A stretch of DNA of 64,000 bases from DATAEG01 sp963703085 (GCA_963703085.1 OY969789.1:2356001-2420000), one strand, 5' to 3'; shown: positions 7,674-15,952, counted from the stretch's first letter. Translations and numbers: made by a program. The notes: generated by a model not told the origin, from the letters alone.

Positions 7674-9311
7674 TCAGTCGGAGTCGGGCAGTTGATGGTC
7701 GGCGTACCGCTCGCGAAGTTGCCGCTTGGAGAATTTGCCGACGCTGGTCTTCGGGATCTCATCGAGGAAGACGACGTCGTCGGGCATGCCCATCCTGGTC
7801 ACGCCGGTATCGGCGAGGTAGGCCAGGATGTCCTCCTTGCTCAGCGACGTGTCCGGCTTGGCCACGACGCAGGCCAACGGCCGCTCCATCCACTTCGGGT
7901 GCGCAAGGGCGATGACCGCCGCCTCGGCCACATCGGGATGGCCCATGATGCGGTTCTCCAGATCGACCGAGCTGATCCATTCGCCGCCGGACTTGATCAG
8001 GTCCTTGGTCCGATCCACCAACCGCATGTAACCCAGCGGGGAGATCGCGCCGACGTCGCCGGTGCGCAGCCAGCCGTCCGCGGAGAACTGGGTATCCGGG
8101 CCCTCGTCGTTGTAGTAGGCGGCGGCGACCCACGGCCCCCGGACCTCGACCTGGCCGGTCGCTTCGTCGTCCCAGGGCAGCTTGCTGCCCGCCTCGTCGA
8201 CGATGCGCATCTCGAGCCCGGGCAATGCCATCCCGGCGGTCGCGCGCACCTGCGCCGTCGTCTCGTCGTCCGAGTCCGCAACCTCCGCCCGAAGACAGGT
8301 CATCGATGCAACCGGGGACGTCTCGGTCATGCCCCAGCCCTGAGTGATGGGCAGGCCGATGGCAGTACGCCACCCTTCGGACAGCGACTGCGGCACCGCC
8401 GAACCACCGGCCATCACCTTGCGCAACGAAGACGTGTCGTGGTCGGCCAGTTTCGGCAACATGCCCATCCAGATGGTGGGCACGCCGCTGGCCACCGTCA
8501 CCCGCTCCGCGGCGATGAAGTCCAACAACCCGTCCGGGCTGAGGTCCGGGCCGGGCATTGCCACGTTGGCGCCGGCCAGGAATGCCGCGTGCGGGATGCC
8601 CCAGGCGTTCGCGTGGAACATCGGAACCACCGGCAGGATGGTGTCCGAGTCGCCGAGGTTCAACGCCGCCGCGGTCAGCGAGGCGTACGAGTGCAAGAAC
8701 GTCGAGCGATGCGAATAGACGACGCCCTTCGGGTTGCCGGTGGTTCCCGTGGTGTAACACATCGCCGCTGCCGAGCGCTCGTCCACCGCCATGTCGGCGA
8801 AGTCGACCGGTTCGACAGAGGCAAGCACCTCGGAGTAGAGGCGGAGCCGCGGATCGTCCGGGAGCTCGGTGGCCGCACCGTCGTCGAAGACGAGCACATG
8901 GCGCACGGTTTCGAGCTCCGGCAGGTAGTTGGCGAGCAGCGGGACCAGCGAGCGGTCCACCAGGATGGCTTCGTCCGCCGCGTGCGTCACGGTGTAGCGC
9001 ACTTGCTCGGGGAACAGCCGGATGTTGATGGTGTGCATGACCCGCCCGGTGCCGGGGACGGCGAAGTAGGCGAGCATGTGGTTGCCGGTGTTCCAGCCGA
9101 AGGTGCCTACCCGGGCGTCCGGCGCGGACAGCCCCAGACTGTCCAGCACGCCGGCCATCCCACGCGCTTGCGCGGCGAACTCCGCGAAGGTGATGCGCTC
9201 GGTCTGCCCGTCGGCACGTTTGGTGGCGATCGTGCGGCTGGGAAAGATCTGCTCTCCGCGACGAAAGATCATGTTCGTGTTGAGGGGCAGCTCCTGCATC
9301 AGTGCCTTCAT
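7674..9311 (-). CDS. Long-chain acyl-CoA synthetase (AMP-binding, FadD-like)
   Basis: About 545 aa. Activates fatty or other carboxylic acids to acyl-AMP and then acyl-CoA. Motifs in order: the P-loop YTTGTTGNPKGVVYSH near residue 180, the acyl-adenylate block QGWGMTETSP, LRTGDVG, and the C-terminal catalytic lysine motif VGKFSKRQLRERY. Length is typical of medium/long-chain FadD proteins. A GTG at 9329 is also in frame; ATG 9311 is preferred because it begins the conserved MKALMQELPLNTN stretch, though neither has a strong ribosome site. It follows the hydrolase gene by about 60 bp on the same strand, and PlsC lies two genes downstream, so a lipid-related operon is plausible. Confidence 0.88.
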   Translation of the reverse strand: MKALMQELPLNTNMIFRRGEQIFPSRTIATKRADGQTERITFAEFAAQARGMAGVLDSLGLSAPDARVGTFGWNTGNHMLAYFAVPGTGRVMHTINIRLFPEQVRYTVTHAADEAILVDRSLVPLLANYLPELETVRHVLVFDDGAATELPDDPRLRLYSEVLASVEPVDFADMAVDERSAAAMCYTTGTTGNPKGVVYSHRSTFLHSYASLTAAALNLGDSDTILPVVPMFHANAWGIPHAAFLAGANVAMPGPDLSPDGLLDFIAAERVTVASGVPTIWMGMLPKLADHDTSSLRKVMAGGSAVPQSLSEGWRTAIGLPITQGWGMTETSPVASMTCLRAEVADSDDETTAQVRATAGMALPGLEMRIVDEAGSKLPWDDEATGQVEVRGPWVAAAYYNDEGPDTQFSADGWLRTGDVGAISPLGYMRLVDRTKDLIKSGGEWISSVDLENRIMGHPDVAEAAVIALAHPKWMERPLACVVAKPDTSLSKEDILAYLADTGVTRMGMPDDVVFLDEIPKTSVGKFSKRQLRERYADHQLPDSD

Positions 9312-9371
9312 GGCCAGATCGAACCGCACCGAACCGCAACGGGCAATCGGCAGCGCTCCGCGGAGGGACCG

Positions 9372-10634
9372 TCACGACACCCGCTGGGCGTGGAAGGTGT
9401 GGGTCTGCACCTGCGAGCCCTGCAGGAATCCGCGAATGGACTGCAGGTACGAGCGGACACTCGGGTCGTCCGACGCATCTACATCGGCCGCTCCCGGCAG
9501 GTAGCTGGTGGCGAGGTCGTGGTCGGTGAGGACGTCGCCGCTGTCGCGGTGCAGCAGCACCGTAGTGACGTTGGTGCGGTCCGGGTTCTCCACGCCGTCG
9601 CAGTGCGGGACGACGTCGCCCTCGTTCTCCAGTGCCAGTACCGATACCCCGGGCGGAACGTGCAGGCGGCCGATCGGAGCGCCTGCCGTGACGACATGAG
9701 TGACGTGGAATTCGTGGCTGTGGCTGAGCTCCTCAGCGGTGTTGACGGCGACCATTCCGCCCTGGCTATGCCCGACCAGCATCACCGGATCGTCCGCGCG
9801 CACGCCGGCCCGGCGCAGAGCTTCGATGACGGCCTTCTCGTACGTAGTGCTTGCTCCCACGACGGAGCGAGCACTGGTACCGAGGCTGGTGACATTGCCG
9901 GAGCGTGGATCGGGCGTGAAAGTCTTGGTGCCAGGGATGTCGACCAACACGTGCCGGTGACCGGCTGCATCCGTCACGATCTTCACGTCGATGTCGCCGC
10001 CGCTGCCCTGGTCGCGTTCGGCCAGTCCGGCCATCACGTCCTGCAGGTTGCGTGGCGGCGACCCTGCGACGGTGCCGGTAGCCGTCAACTTCGGCCGCCC
10101 GTCGGGGTAGGCGGCGCACAGGGCCGCCATGCCGTGCTGAAACCAGATGGCCATCAGCGCGTCCAGCAGCTCGGGGTCGGCCGTCGCGGCCTTGTTCATC
10201 GCCACCGTCCAGCTTCGGCCATGCAGCGCCGCGTCAGCGCCGGCGAACTCGGCGCCCAGCAACTTGATCGGGCCCAGGATCTCGGGGCCGTAGCGCTCCT
10301 TGAGCCGATCCGCACCGAGATACGCCGCGGCGGCGGCGCGTAGCTGCAGGTCGATCGCCGCACACTCCGCAGCGATCCAACTGAGCCCGTGCGCGCCGTC
10401 CAGCGCACCGAGCAGAGCCGCCTCGAAGGATGCCGCGCCGCCTGGATCGAAGGGCGCGCTGGCCAGCACGTCGGGATTCGCGAGATAGCCGTGCAGTGCC
10501 AGCGCATGGTCTGCGCAGTCAAGCCCGGCGCGAGCGAAGAGCCGCGCGGAGCAGGTCATGTCGTCGTAGTGGGCCTCGATGCCGTTGCTGCCACCATGGA
10601 CGCTGATCGGCCGCCGGCCGCTCGGCGACGTCAT
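9372..10634 (-). CDS. Alpha/beta hydrolase with helical N-terminal region
   Basis: About 420 aa. The N-terminal 190 residues are Ala-rich and predicted helical, reminiscent of ESX/WXG-type helical modules. The C-terminal half has an alpha/beta-hydrolase nucleophile elbow GHSQGG preceded by DPVMLV, and a late HxFH that may supply the catalytic histidine. The best guess is a lipase or esterase-like enzyme. The frame is open far upstream to 11354, but that part is low-complexity; ATG 10634 overlaps the stop of the WXG100-like gene by ATGA, so translation is coupled. No signal peptide is evident. The pairing with a WXG100-like protein resembles ESX-associated or toxin-like hydrolase pairs, but no secretion genes are nearby. 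Confidence 0.7.
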   Translation of the reverse strand: MTSPSGRRPISVHGGSNGIEAHYDDMTCSARLFARAGLDCADHALALHGYLANPDVLASAPFDPGGAASFEAALLGALDGAHGLSWIAAECAAIDLQLRAAAAAYLGADRLKERYGPEILGPIKLLGAEFAGADAALHGRSWTVAMNKAATADPELLDALMAIWFQHGMAALCAAYPDGRPKLTATGTVAGSPPRNLQDVMAGLAERDQGSGGDIDVKIVTDAAGHRHVLVDIPGTKTFTPDPRSGNVTSLGTSARSVVGASTTYEKAVIEALRRAGVRADDPVMLVGHSQGGMVAVNTAEELSHSHEFHVTHVVTAGAPIGRLHVPPGVSVLALENEGDVVPHCDGVENPDRTNVTTVLLHRDSGDVLTDHDLATSYLPGAADVDASDDPSVRSYLQSIRGFLQGSQVQTHTFHAQRVS

Positions 10635-10972
10635 CGTGGGCTCGCCCGCTCGAGGACGCCGGGCGGGAAGCTGCCGACGACGCTGCCCACTCCCAACGCC
10701 TTGCGGGCGGCGTCCAAGAGGTGACGCATATGGCGCACGTTGCGGGCATGGTGGCGCAGTACGGCCGCGGCGTGATCGAGGGCTTTCGCGGCTCTGGTGA
10801 GTCGCCCGAGCAGGTGCTCGACGCGATCCCGGTACTCCTTGGCGGCCGGTGAATGCCATCGGGTGGCGGCAGTGGCCCGGCCCAGCCGCGTCACGGCGAC
10901 GCGCAGCTGGTCGGCGTGGCCTTCGAGGTGATGGGCCAGCTGCTCGAGGCGGTCCGGGTCGCCGAGTGACAT
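10631..10972 (-). CDS. WXG100-like small helical protein
   Basis: About 113 aa and almost entirely helical. Heptad-spaced hydrophobics (LEQLAHHLEGHADQL) precede a W-H-S turn and AAKEYRDRVEHLL, resembling the helix-WxG-helix plan of WXG100/ESAT-6 proteins, with Ser in place of Gly. His- and Arg-rich. Start ATG 10972 is chosen because the upstream 19 residues are not helical. Stop overlaps the next ATG by 4 bp (ATGA), so it is coupled to the hydrolase. Role unknown; possibly a partner or chaperone of the hydrolase's helical N-terminus. Confidence 0.6.
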   Translation of the reverse strand: MSLGDPDRLEQLAHHLEGHADQLRVAVTRLGRATAATRWHSPAAKEYRDRVEHLLGRLTRAAKALDHAAAVLRHHARNVRHMRHLLDAARKALGVGSVVGSFPPGVLERASPR

Positions 10973-11185
10973 GCGCCGAGAATGCGCCGGTAGCGATGCC
11001 GCTGTGTTCCAGTGGTCGTGCCTGTGCACAGCATGGCTGCTGTGGATGAGTCGCTGCCGCGGTTCGCTTCCGGTCCGTGGTTGAATGCACCAGGCGAATC
11101 ACATCGATGGGATTCACCGATCGCCGACTGGGACAGCACGCAGATATGCCGAGAGACCCGCAGAGCACGAGAGGCCGACGCTGAC

Positions 11186-11497
11186 ATGGACAGCTCGAAC
11201 GCAGCAGCCCGACGCGACGAGGCTGCCGACGCCGGCGACGTGGTCGACGGACTGACCCGTCGCGATCGGGAGATCCTCGCGTTCGAGCGGCAGTGGTGGA
11301 AGTACGCGGGGGCGAAGGAACAGGCGATCCGCGAGCTGTTCGACATGTCGGCAACCCGTTACTACCAGGTGCTCAACGCCCTCATCGACAATGCCGACGC
11401 GCTGGCCGCAGACCCGATGCTGGTGAAGCGGCTGCGCCGGTTGCGAGCCACCCGACAGCGTCAACGCTCGGCTCGCCGGCTCGGCATCGACGTCTGA
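11186..11497 (+). CDS. DUF3263 DNA-binding-like protein
   Basis: About 103 aa. The block LTRRDREILAFERQWWKYAGAKEQ is diagnostic of DUF3263, followed by a helix-turn-helix-like segment (FDMSATRYYQVLNALID) and a basic tail (KRLRRLRATRQRQR). The family is actinobacterial and looks DNA-binding; no target is established. An upstream in-frame start would add unrelated residues, and ATG 11186 has a weak GAGAGG 12 nt before it. It is followed 77 bp later by a LytR_C membrane protein. I recall the same pair as Rv0430-Rv0431 in Mycobacterium tuberculosis. Confidence 0.8.
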   Translation: MDSSNAAARRDEAADAGDVVDGLTRRDREILAFERQWWKYAGAKEQAIRELFDMSATRYYQVLNALIDNADALAADPMLVKRLRRLRATRQRQRSARRLGIDV

Positions 11498-11574
11498 TCC
11501 GGGCTCGATCCAGGCCGGAGCGCCCATCCGTGCGGCTGTCCGGCCGCCGGTAGCGGCCCGTTACCCTGTCGCCC

Positions 11575-12135
11575 ATGGCTCATGCAGCGCCCACGCCTCC
11601 CGGAGGTCAGCGCCGCAACCGCATCATCGGGGCCTTGCTGGTGCTCGTCGGCGTCGCTGTCCTGGTCGTTGCGCTGATCAGCCTCGGTCATCCGCACGGT
11701 CGGCGTTCGGCTGATACCACCCGAACGGTGACCCAGCCGCCGCCGACCAGTTCGGCATCCACGACGCCGAAGACGTCTGCGAGTTCCACCAAGTCCACCA
11801 CGTCGAGCTCGTCGAGTTCATCGCGCTCGTCGAAGCCCAGCGCTCCGGCCCAACCGCGGGCGGCCGTTTACATCCTGAACAACACCAAACGGGAGGGCCT
11901 CGCCGCATCCGTCGCCGGACAACTGCGGGCCAAGGGTTGGACGGTGGTGGCGACGGAAAACTACTCGAACGACATCATCTCCAGTGCCGCGTACTACGAC
12001 CCGAGCAGGGCAGCGAACCGAGCCGCGGCAGAAGAATTGCGTAAGGAGTTCCCGGGCATCAAGCGAGTCGTCGCGCGCTTCGCCCAACTCCCCGACGCGC
12101 CGATCGTCCTGGTTCTCAACGACGACTACCCCTGA
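11575..12135 (+). CDS. VirR-like membrane protein with LytR_C domain
   Basis: About 186 aa. One N-terminal membrane helix (IIGALLVLVGVAVLVVALISL, residues about 18-38), then a Ser/Thr/Pro-rich linker and a C-terminal LytR_C domain (AVYILNNTKREGLAASVAGQL ... VLVLNDDYP). The domain therefore faces the cell wall. The mycobacterial counterpart next to DUF3263, VirR (Rv0431), affects vesicle release and envelope permeability by general knowledge; transfer of that role is inference. TACCCT at 11562-11567 lies 7 nt before the ATG and no ribosome site is visible, so translation may be leaderless. An imperfect hairpin at about 12137-12169 follows the stop. Confidence 0.82.
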   Translation: MAHAAPTPPGGQRRNRIIGALLVLVGVAVLVVALISLGHPHGRRSADTTRTVTQPPPTSSASTTPKTSASSTKSTTSSSSSSSRSSKPSAPAQPRAAVYILNNTKREGLAASVAGQLRAKGWTVVATENYSNDIISSAAYYDPSRAANRAAAEELRKEFPGIKRVVARFAQLPDAPIVLVLNDDYP

Positions 12136-12261
12136 CCTCGCGAACCTCAGCCAGCTCAGGTTCTGGCGAGAGGGTCACGCGTCGTCACTCGGGAGCCTGT
12201 CCGCGCCCGCCATCCGGTCAACGCTGTGTGGCAAGATGGTCCGCACAACAGAACACACACC

Positions 12262-12388
12262 CTTATCAAGAGGGGCTGAGGGACCGGCCCGATGACGCCC
12301 CGGCAACCGCCACCATGAGCCTGCCATCGCGCGGCCATGTGGAAGGTGCCAACTCCGGCCCCGGTGATCTCCACCGGGGACAGATGAG
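12262..12388 (+). promoter_or_regulatory. SAM-I (S-box) riboswitch
   Basis: The conserved S-box core is clear: CUUAUCAAGAG, then GGCUGAGGGA, GGCCCGAUGA and CCCGGCAACC, followed by GGUGCCAACUCC at 12345-12356. P1 forms between CUUAUC (12262-12267) and GAUGAG (12383-12388), with one G-U pair. The Shine-Dalgarno run AGGAGAGG (12387-12394) begins inside the 3' strand of P1, and no terminator hairpin follows, so control is probably translational: SAM binding would stabilise P1 and hide the ribosome site. It matches SAM-I rather than SAM-IV. Confidence 0.9.
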
Positions 12389-12405
12389 GAGAGGCCTTCA
12401 TCCCC

Positions 12406-13677
12406 ATGAGCACAGTCCTGGACCGCCCGACGGCGGCGTCGTCCCCTGCTTCCGCATTGGTCTGCCGCAACTGCGGCGCGTCGTTCCCGCTCGGTGCCCA
12501 GCACGCCTGTCTGGAGTGCTGGGGTCCGTTGGAGATCGGCTACGACCAGACGGCTCTCGCCGAGGTCACCCGCGAGCAGATCGAAACCGGCCCGCACACC
12601 ATCTGGCGCTACTCCGGACTGCTGCCGGTCGGGCAGGACCCAGCCACCCGAGTGGATTCCAGCACCGGCATGACCCCGTTGATCCGCGCCGATCGACTGG
12701 CCGAGGAGCTCGGCTTCACTGCCCCCGTCTGGGTGAAGGACGATTCGGCCAACCCGACCCACTCGTTCAAGGACCGGGTCGTCTCGGTGGCCATCACTGC
12801 CGCCAGAGAGCTGGGGTTCGACCGGATCGCCTGCGCCTCGACAGGCAACCTCGGCAACTCCGTGGCCGCGCACGCGGCACGGATCGGGATGCGCTCCATC
12901 GTGTTCATCCCGTCGGACCTCGAGCCGGCCAAGGTCGTGCAGTCCGCCATCTACGGAGGCACGTTGGTCGGCGTCGACGGCTCGTACGACGACGTGAACC
13001 GGTTGTGCAGCGAACTCGCCGAGACCGACGAGTTCGAGTCCACCGGCTTCGTCAACGTGAACGTGCGCCCTTACTACGCCGAAGGGTCGAAAACTCTCGG
13101 CTTCGAAGTGGCGGAGCAGTTGGGTTGGCGGCTGCCCGCGCAGTACGTGGCGCCGATGGCGTCCGGTTCCATGCTGACCAAGATCAACAAAGCGTTCAAG
13201 GAGCTGGTCGCGGCCGGGCTGGTCGAGCAGTCGCCGTGGGCGGTCTTTGGCGCGCAGTCGCAGGGTTGCTCGCCGATCGCCACTGCCTTCGACTCCGGCG
13301 CGGACGTCGTCGTCCCGGTGAAGCCGACCGGGATTGCGAAGTCGCTCAACATCGGCAACCCGGCCGACGGGCCCTACGCGCTGGACGCGGTGCGAGGCAG
13401 CGGCGGGGTGATGGCAGCGGTTACCGACGAGGAGATTCGCGAAGGCATCCGGTTGCTCGCCCGCACGACCGGGGTGTTCGGCGAGACCGCGGGCGGCGTG
13501 ACCGTCGCGGTGTTGAAGAAGCTGGCCGAGGACGGGCGGCTGGACACGTCGCAGGAGACGGTCGTGTTCAATACCGGCGACGGCCTCAAGACCCTGGATG
13601 CCGTGGCCGAGAACGCGCGGCCCTCCGCCGTCATCCCCCCGACACTGAAGGGCATGCGCGACGCCGGGCTGCTCTGA
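12406..13677 (+). CDS. Threonine-synthase-family PLP enzyme under SAM control (thrC or metM-like)
   Basis: About 423 aa. A fold-type II PLP enzyme with an N-terminal Cys4 motif (CRNCG ... CLECW), the PLP-lysine block HSFKDRVV near residue 125, STGNLGNSVAAH, and a C-terminal GDGLKT. Classic threonine synthase converts O-phosphohomoserine to threonine. The SAM-I riboswitch upstream instead points to methionine supply. In Streptomyces a threonine-synthase paralogue upstream of groEL2 (MetM) has been linked to homocysteine formation from O-phosphohomoserine with a ThiS/MoaD-like sulfur carrier; this gene also precedes groEL, but no such carrier gene is adjacent here. The family is certain, the reaction is not. 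The Shine-Dalgarno sequence lies 11 nt before the ATG. Confidence 0.85.
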   Translation: MSTVLDRPTAASSPASALVCRNCGASFPLGAQHACLECWGPLEIGYDQTALAEVTREQIETGPHTIWRYSGLLPVGQDPATRVDSSTGMTPLIRADRLAEELGFTAPVWVKDDSANPTHSFKDRVVSVAITAARELGFDRIACASTGNLGNSVAAHAARIGMRSIVFIPSDLEPAKVVQSAIYGGTLVGVDGSYDDVNRLCSELAETDEFESTGFVNVNVRPYYAEGSKTLGFEVAEQLGWRLPAQYVAPMASGSMLTKINKAFKELVAAGLVEQSPWAVFGAQSQGCSPIATAFDSGADVVVPVKPTGIAKSLNIGNPADGPYALDAVRGSGGVMAAVTDEEIREGIRLLARTTGVFGETAGGVTVAVLKKLAEDGRLDTSQETVVFNTGDGLKTLDAVAENARPSAVIPPTLKGMRDAGLL

Positions 13678-13695
13678 GCGCTCGCCCTGGCGCGC

Positions 13696-13743
13696 GATCT
13701 TGTGAGAATTCGACGGCTCCGTGCGTGGAATCGTCACAAGATC
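13696..13743. repeat. Hairpin repeat, copy 1, left of the DUF559 gene
   Basis: Inverted arms GATCTTGTGAGAATTC (13696-13711) and GGAATCGTCACAAGATC (13727-13743) pair with one or two mismatches. The arms share GATCTTGTGA and the inner GACGG with copy 2 at 14749-14794, so the two belong to one repeat family. The element lies 18 bp after the thrC-like stop and may also act as its terminator. Confidence 0.65.
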
Positions 13744-13818
13744 CCTGGGTGATGCCGCGTCCACAGCCGCGCGTTGTGCACAGCGGCAGGCGGTTCTTGG
13801 GTGGCCGGCTCGGATTCG

Positions 13819-14757
13819 GTGAGTCTCTTGGCCGTGGTCACCACTTCGGCCTTCGGCAGCTTTCGAGCCTCTGGCACGGACGACCGACGCGTATCCGACT
13901 GGGCCACTCTTCGTGCCCTTGGCTTCACGCGGCACGAGGTGGCCGCACAACTGGCGGCGTGCCGATGGCAGCGCCACGGCAGTGCAATCGTTCTTCACAA
14001 CGGCCCGTTGACCCGGGCCGAAGTGATTGCAGCGGCTTTGATCAATGCTGGACCGCGGTCGGTGCTCACGTCGTTCACCGCCGCAGAGGTGCTCGGTCTG
14101 AAGGGCTGGGATCGCCCGGCCGTGCACGTCCTCGTTCCTTCGCGCAGTCACGTCCGATCGATTCTCGGAGTGCCGATCCGGACGCATTACGTCGGGGATT
14201 GGTCGTCCGTGCGAGTCGGCCGCGATTCGTCGGTGCAAGTGCTGCCGCAGGCCGTTGTGCGGGCTGCCAGTTCGTTCGCAGGTCCGCGGCCGGGTTGCGG
14301 CTTGCTGGCCGCAACCATCCAGCAGCGGTTGACGACCGTGGCCAGTCTTCGCTGGGCGCTCGAGGTCGCCGTCCGGACCCGTCACCGCGCTGCCTTCGTG
14401 GCTGCGGTCGAGGACATAGGGCAGGGTGCCCAGGCCCTCTCGGAGATCGACTTTCGCCGATTGTGTCGCCGGTTCGGCCTTCCTGCACCGGATCAGCAAA
14501 CTGTCCGCGTCGAGCCGTCCGGACGCCGCCGGTACCTCGATGCCACCTGGCGCCGAGCCGATGGACGACTCGTTGTCGTCGAGGTCGACGGTGCGCATCA
14601 CCTGCATGCCGGGCAATGGGAAGCCGACCAGCACCGACAGAACGAGATCGCTGTGGGCGGCGCGATTGTGCTGCGGTTCAGCAGCGTGGTGGTGCGTCAG
14701 GACCCATCGCACGTCGCGGACCAGATACGCCGCGCCATCTATTCAGTGATCTTGTGA
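13819..14757 (+). CDS. DUF559 (Vsr-like) endonuclease-fold protein
   Basis: About 312 aa from GTG 13819; the start is uncertain because TTG 13774 and GTG 13801 are also in frame and none has a strong ribosome site. The N-terminal half looks like an AbiEi-type winged helix (TRHEVAAQLAACRWQRHG). The C-terminal half is DUF559, related to very-short-patch-repair/restriction endonuclease folds: YLDATWR, VVEVDGAHHL with conserved Asp-Glu-Asp-like acidic residues, and LRFSSVVVR. Such genes are scattered accessory genes in Actinobacteria. The stop codon lies inside the left arm of a hairpin repeat whose relative also sits just upstream of the gene, giving it a cassette-like appearance. Biological role unknown. 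Confidence 0.72.
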   Translation: MSLLAVVTTSAFGSFRASGTDDRRVSDWATLRALGFTRHEVAAQLAACRWQRHGSAIVLHNGPLTRAEVIAAALINAGPRSVLTSFTAAEVLGLKGWDRPAVHVLVPSRSHVRSILGVPIRTHYVGDWSSVRVGRDSSVQVLPQAVVRAASSFAGPRPGCGLLAATIQQRLTTVASLRWALEVAVRTRHRAAFVAAVEDIGQGAQALSEIDFRRLCRRFGLPAPDQQTVRVEPSGRRRYLDATWRRADGRLVVVEVDGAHHLHAGQWEADQHRQNEIAVGGAIVLRFSSVVVRQDPSHVADQIRRAIYSVIL

Positions 14758-14794
14758 CGATCTGACGGCGTGGCCCGTCGCATCGTCACAAGAT
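14749..14794. repeat. Hairpin repeat, copy 2, at the DUF559 stop codon
   Basis: Arms 14749-14768 (starting ATCTTGTGACGAT) and 14775-14794 pair over 20 bp with two mismatches around a 6-nt loop. It shares its arm sequence with copy 1. The DUF559 TGA (14755-14757) is within the left arm, so the element can double as that gene's terminator. Confidence 0.7.
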
Positions 14795-14827
14795 TGCGGG
14801 GTAGCCAACTCACGGGTGCTACTGTAA

Positions 14828-14855
14828 CGTTCTACTCGAACGATTTAGTAGAACG
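14828..14855. promoter_or_regulatory. Inverted repeat, probable LacI-family operator
   Basis: CGTTCTAC (14828-14835) and GTAGAACG (14848-14855) form a perfect inverted repeat with 12 nt between, ending 5 nt before the Shine-Dalgarno sequence of the LacI-type gene. The position suggests autoregulation. Confidence 0.55.
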
Positions 14856-14870
14856 ATGCAGGAGGATGAA

Positions 14871-15926
14871 ATGGCCGCTCGGGCCACGCTGAAGACAGTC
14901 GCCGCCGCTGCCGGTGTCTCGGTATCGACGGTGTCCAACGCCTACAACAAACCCGAGCAGCTCTCCGCGGAATTGCGCGAGCGGATCCTGCGGATCTCCC
15001 GCGAGCAGGGCTACGCCGGACCGAACGGCGCCGCCCGGTCGCTGCGCGGTAAGCGCGCCGGTGCGATCGGGCTGCTGTTCACCGAACAGCTCTCGTACGC
15101 CTTTTCCGATCCGTACTCCGTGGGCATGCTCGCCGGGCTGAGCGAGATCGCCGAGAAGACCCGGACCGGCTTGTTGCTCATCCCGCTGGCCGAGCGGGCT
15201 TCGGCAGCCACCGACCCGGACGCCGTCATGCAGGGCGTCGAGACGATCCGCCAGGCGGTCGTCGACGGCATCGTCGCGTACTGCGTGGAGGAGGACCACC
15301 CGGCACTCGAGGCCATCGGCCAGCGCGGGCTGCCGATGGTGTGCGGGTGGGACACCGACGACGGGCCGTGCGTATACATCGACGAGGTCGCCGCTGGCCG
15401 GATGGTCGGAGAGCACCTGGCCCGGCTCGGGCATCGCCGGGTTGCCGTCATCGTCGATTCGAAGGGCACCCCGGACGGCGCTGCGCGCGAGGTCGATAGC
15501 GACGACCAGTGGCATACCGCGAAGCTCCGCCTGGACGGATTCCGTGCCGGCCTGGGCGAGGACGCCCTCATCAGTGTCGTCGCCGGCGGGCACAACTCAA
15601 TCGAGTCCGGCGTACGGGCGGCGGAGTTCGCGCTGGACCGCAAGGACCGCCCGACGGCCATCCTGACCGTCGGTGATGTGCTCGCCTACGGCGCGCTACA
15701 GGCGGTCCGGCAACGCGGGCTGACGCCCGGCCGGGACATCTCGATCACCGGCTTCGACGACTTGCCGACCGCGGATTCGGTCGGCCTGACCACCGTGCGG
15801 CAACCGATCGCCGAGAAGGGCCGGCTACTCGGCCGGATGCTGCTGGACCCCGACTTCACCGACGAGCGGGTGGTACTGCCCACCGAACTCGTCGTCCGAT
15901 CCACCACTGGCCCGGTGCGCGGCTGA
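14871..15926 (+). CDS. LacI-family transcriptional regulator
   Basis: About 351 aa. The N-terminal helix-turn-helix TLKTVAAAAGVSVSTVSNAYN and hinge region are typical of LacI; the rest is a periplasmic-binding-protein-like effector domain with a GFDDLPTADSVGLTTVRQP block near the C-terminus. ATG 14871 is preferred to 14856 because GGAGG at 14861-14865 is 5 nt before it. The palindrome at 14828-14855 is the obvious autoregulatory site. No sugar genes are immediately downstream: a small ORF follows at 26 bp and then a convergent MFS exporter, so the target pathway is not evident. Confidence 0.88.
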   Translation: MAARATLKTVAAAAGVSVSTVSNAYNKPEQLSAELRERILRISREQGYAGPNGAARSLRGKRAGAIGLLFTEQLSYAFSDPYSVGMLAGLSEIAEKTRTGLLLIPLAERASAATDPDAVMQGVETIRQAVVDGIVAYCVEEDHPALEAIGQRGLPMVCGWDTDDGPCVYIDEVAAGRMVGEHLARLGHRRVAVIVDSKGTPDGAAREVDSDDQWHTAKLRLDGFRAGLGEDALISVVAGGHNSIESGVRAAEFALDRKDRPTAILTVGDVLAYGALQAVRQRGLTPGRDISITGFDDLPTADSVGLTTVRQPIAEKGRLLGRMLLDPDFTDERVVLPTELVVRSTTGPVRG

Positions 15927-15952
15927 GCCGCCGGGGAAACGGAAGGAAGATC

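Noticed and set aside
7629..10343. A plus-strand frame of about 900 codons
   Set aside because: It lies antisense to the acyl-CoA ligase and hydrolase, has no protein motif and is rich in Arg, His and Gly as expected for a GC-biased shadow frame.
12262..12388. SAM-IV riboswitch
   Set aside because: The CUUAUCAAGAG, GGCCC and GGUGCCAACUCC elements follow the SAM-I layout rather than SAM-IV.
12175..14765. Two frames of about 845 codons, one per strand
   Set aside because: Both shadow the thrC-like and DUF559 genes, cross the riboswitch, and show no family motifs.
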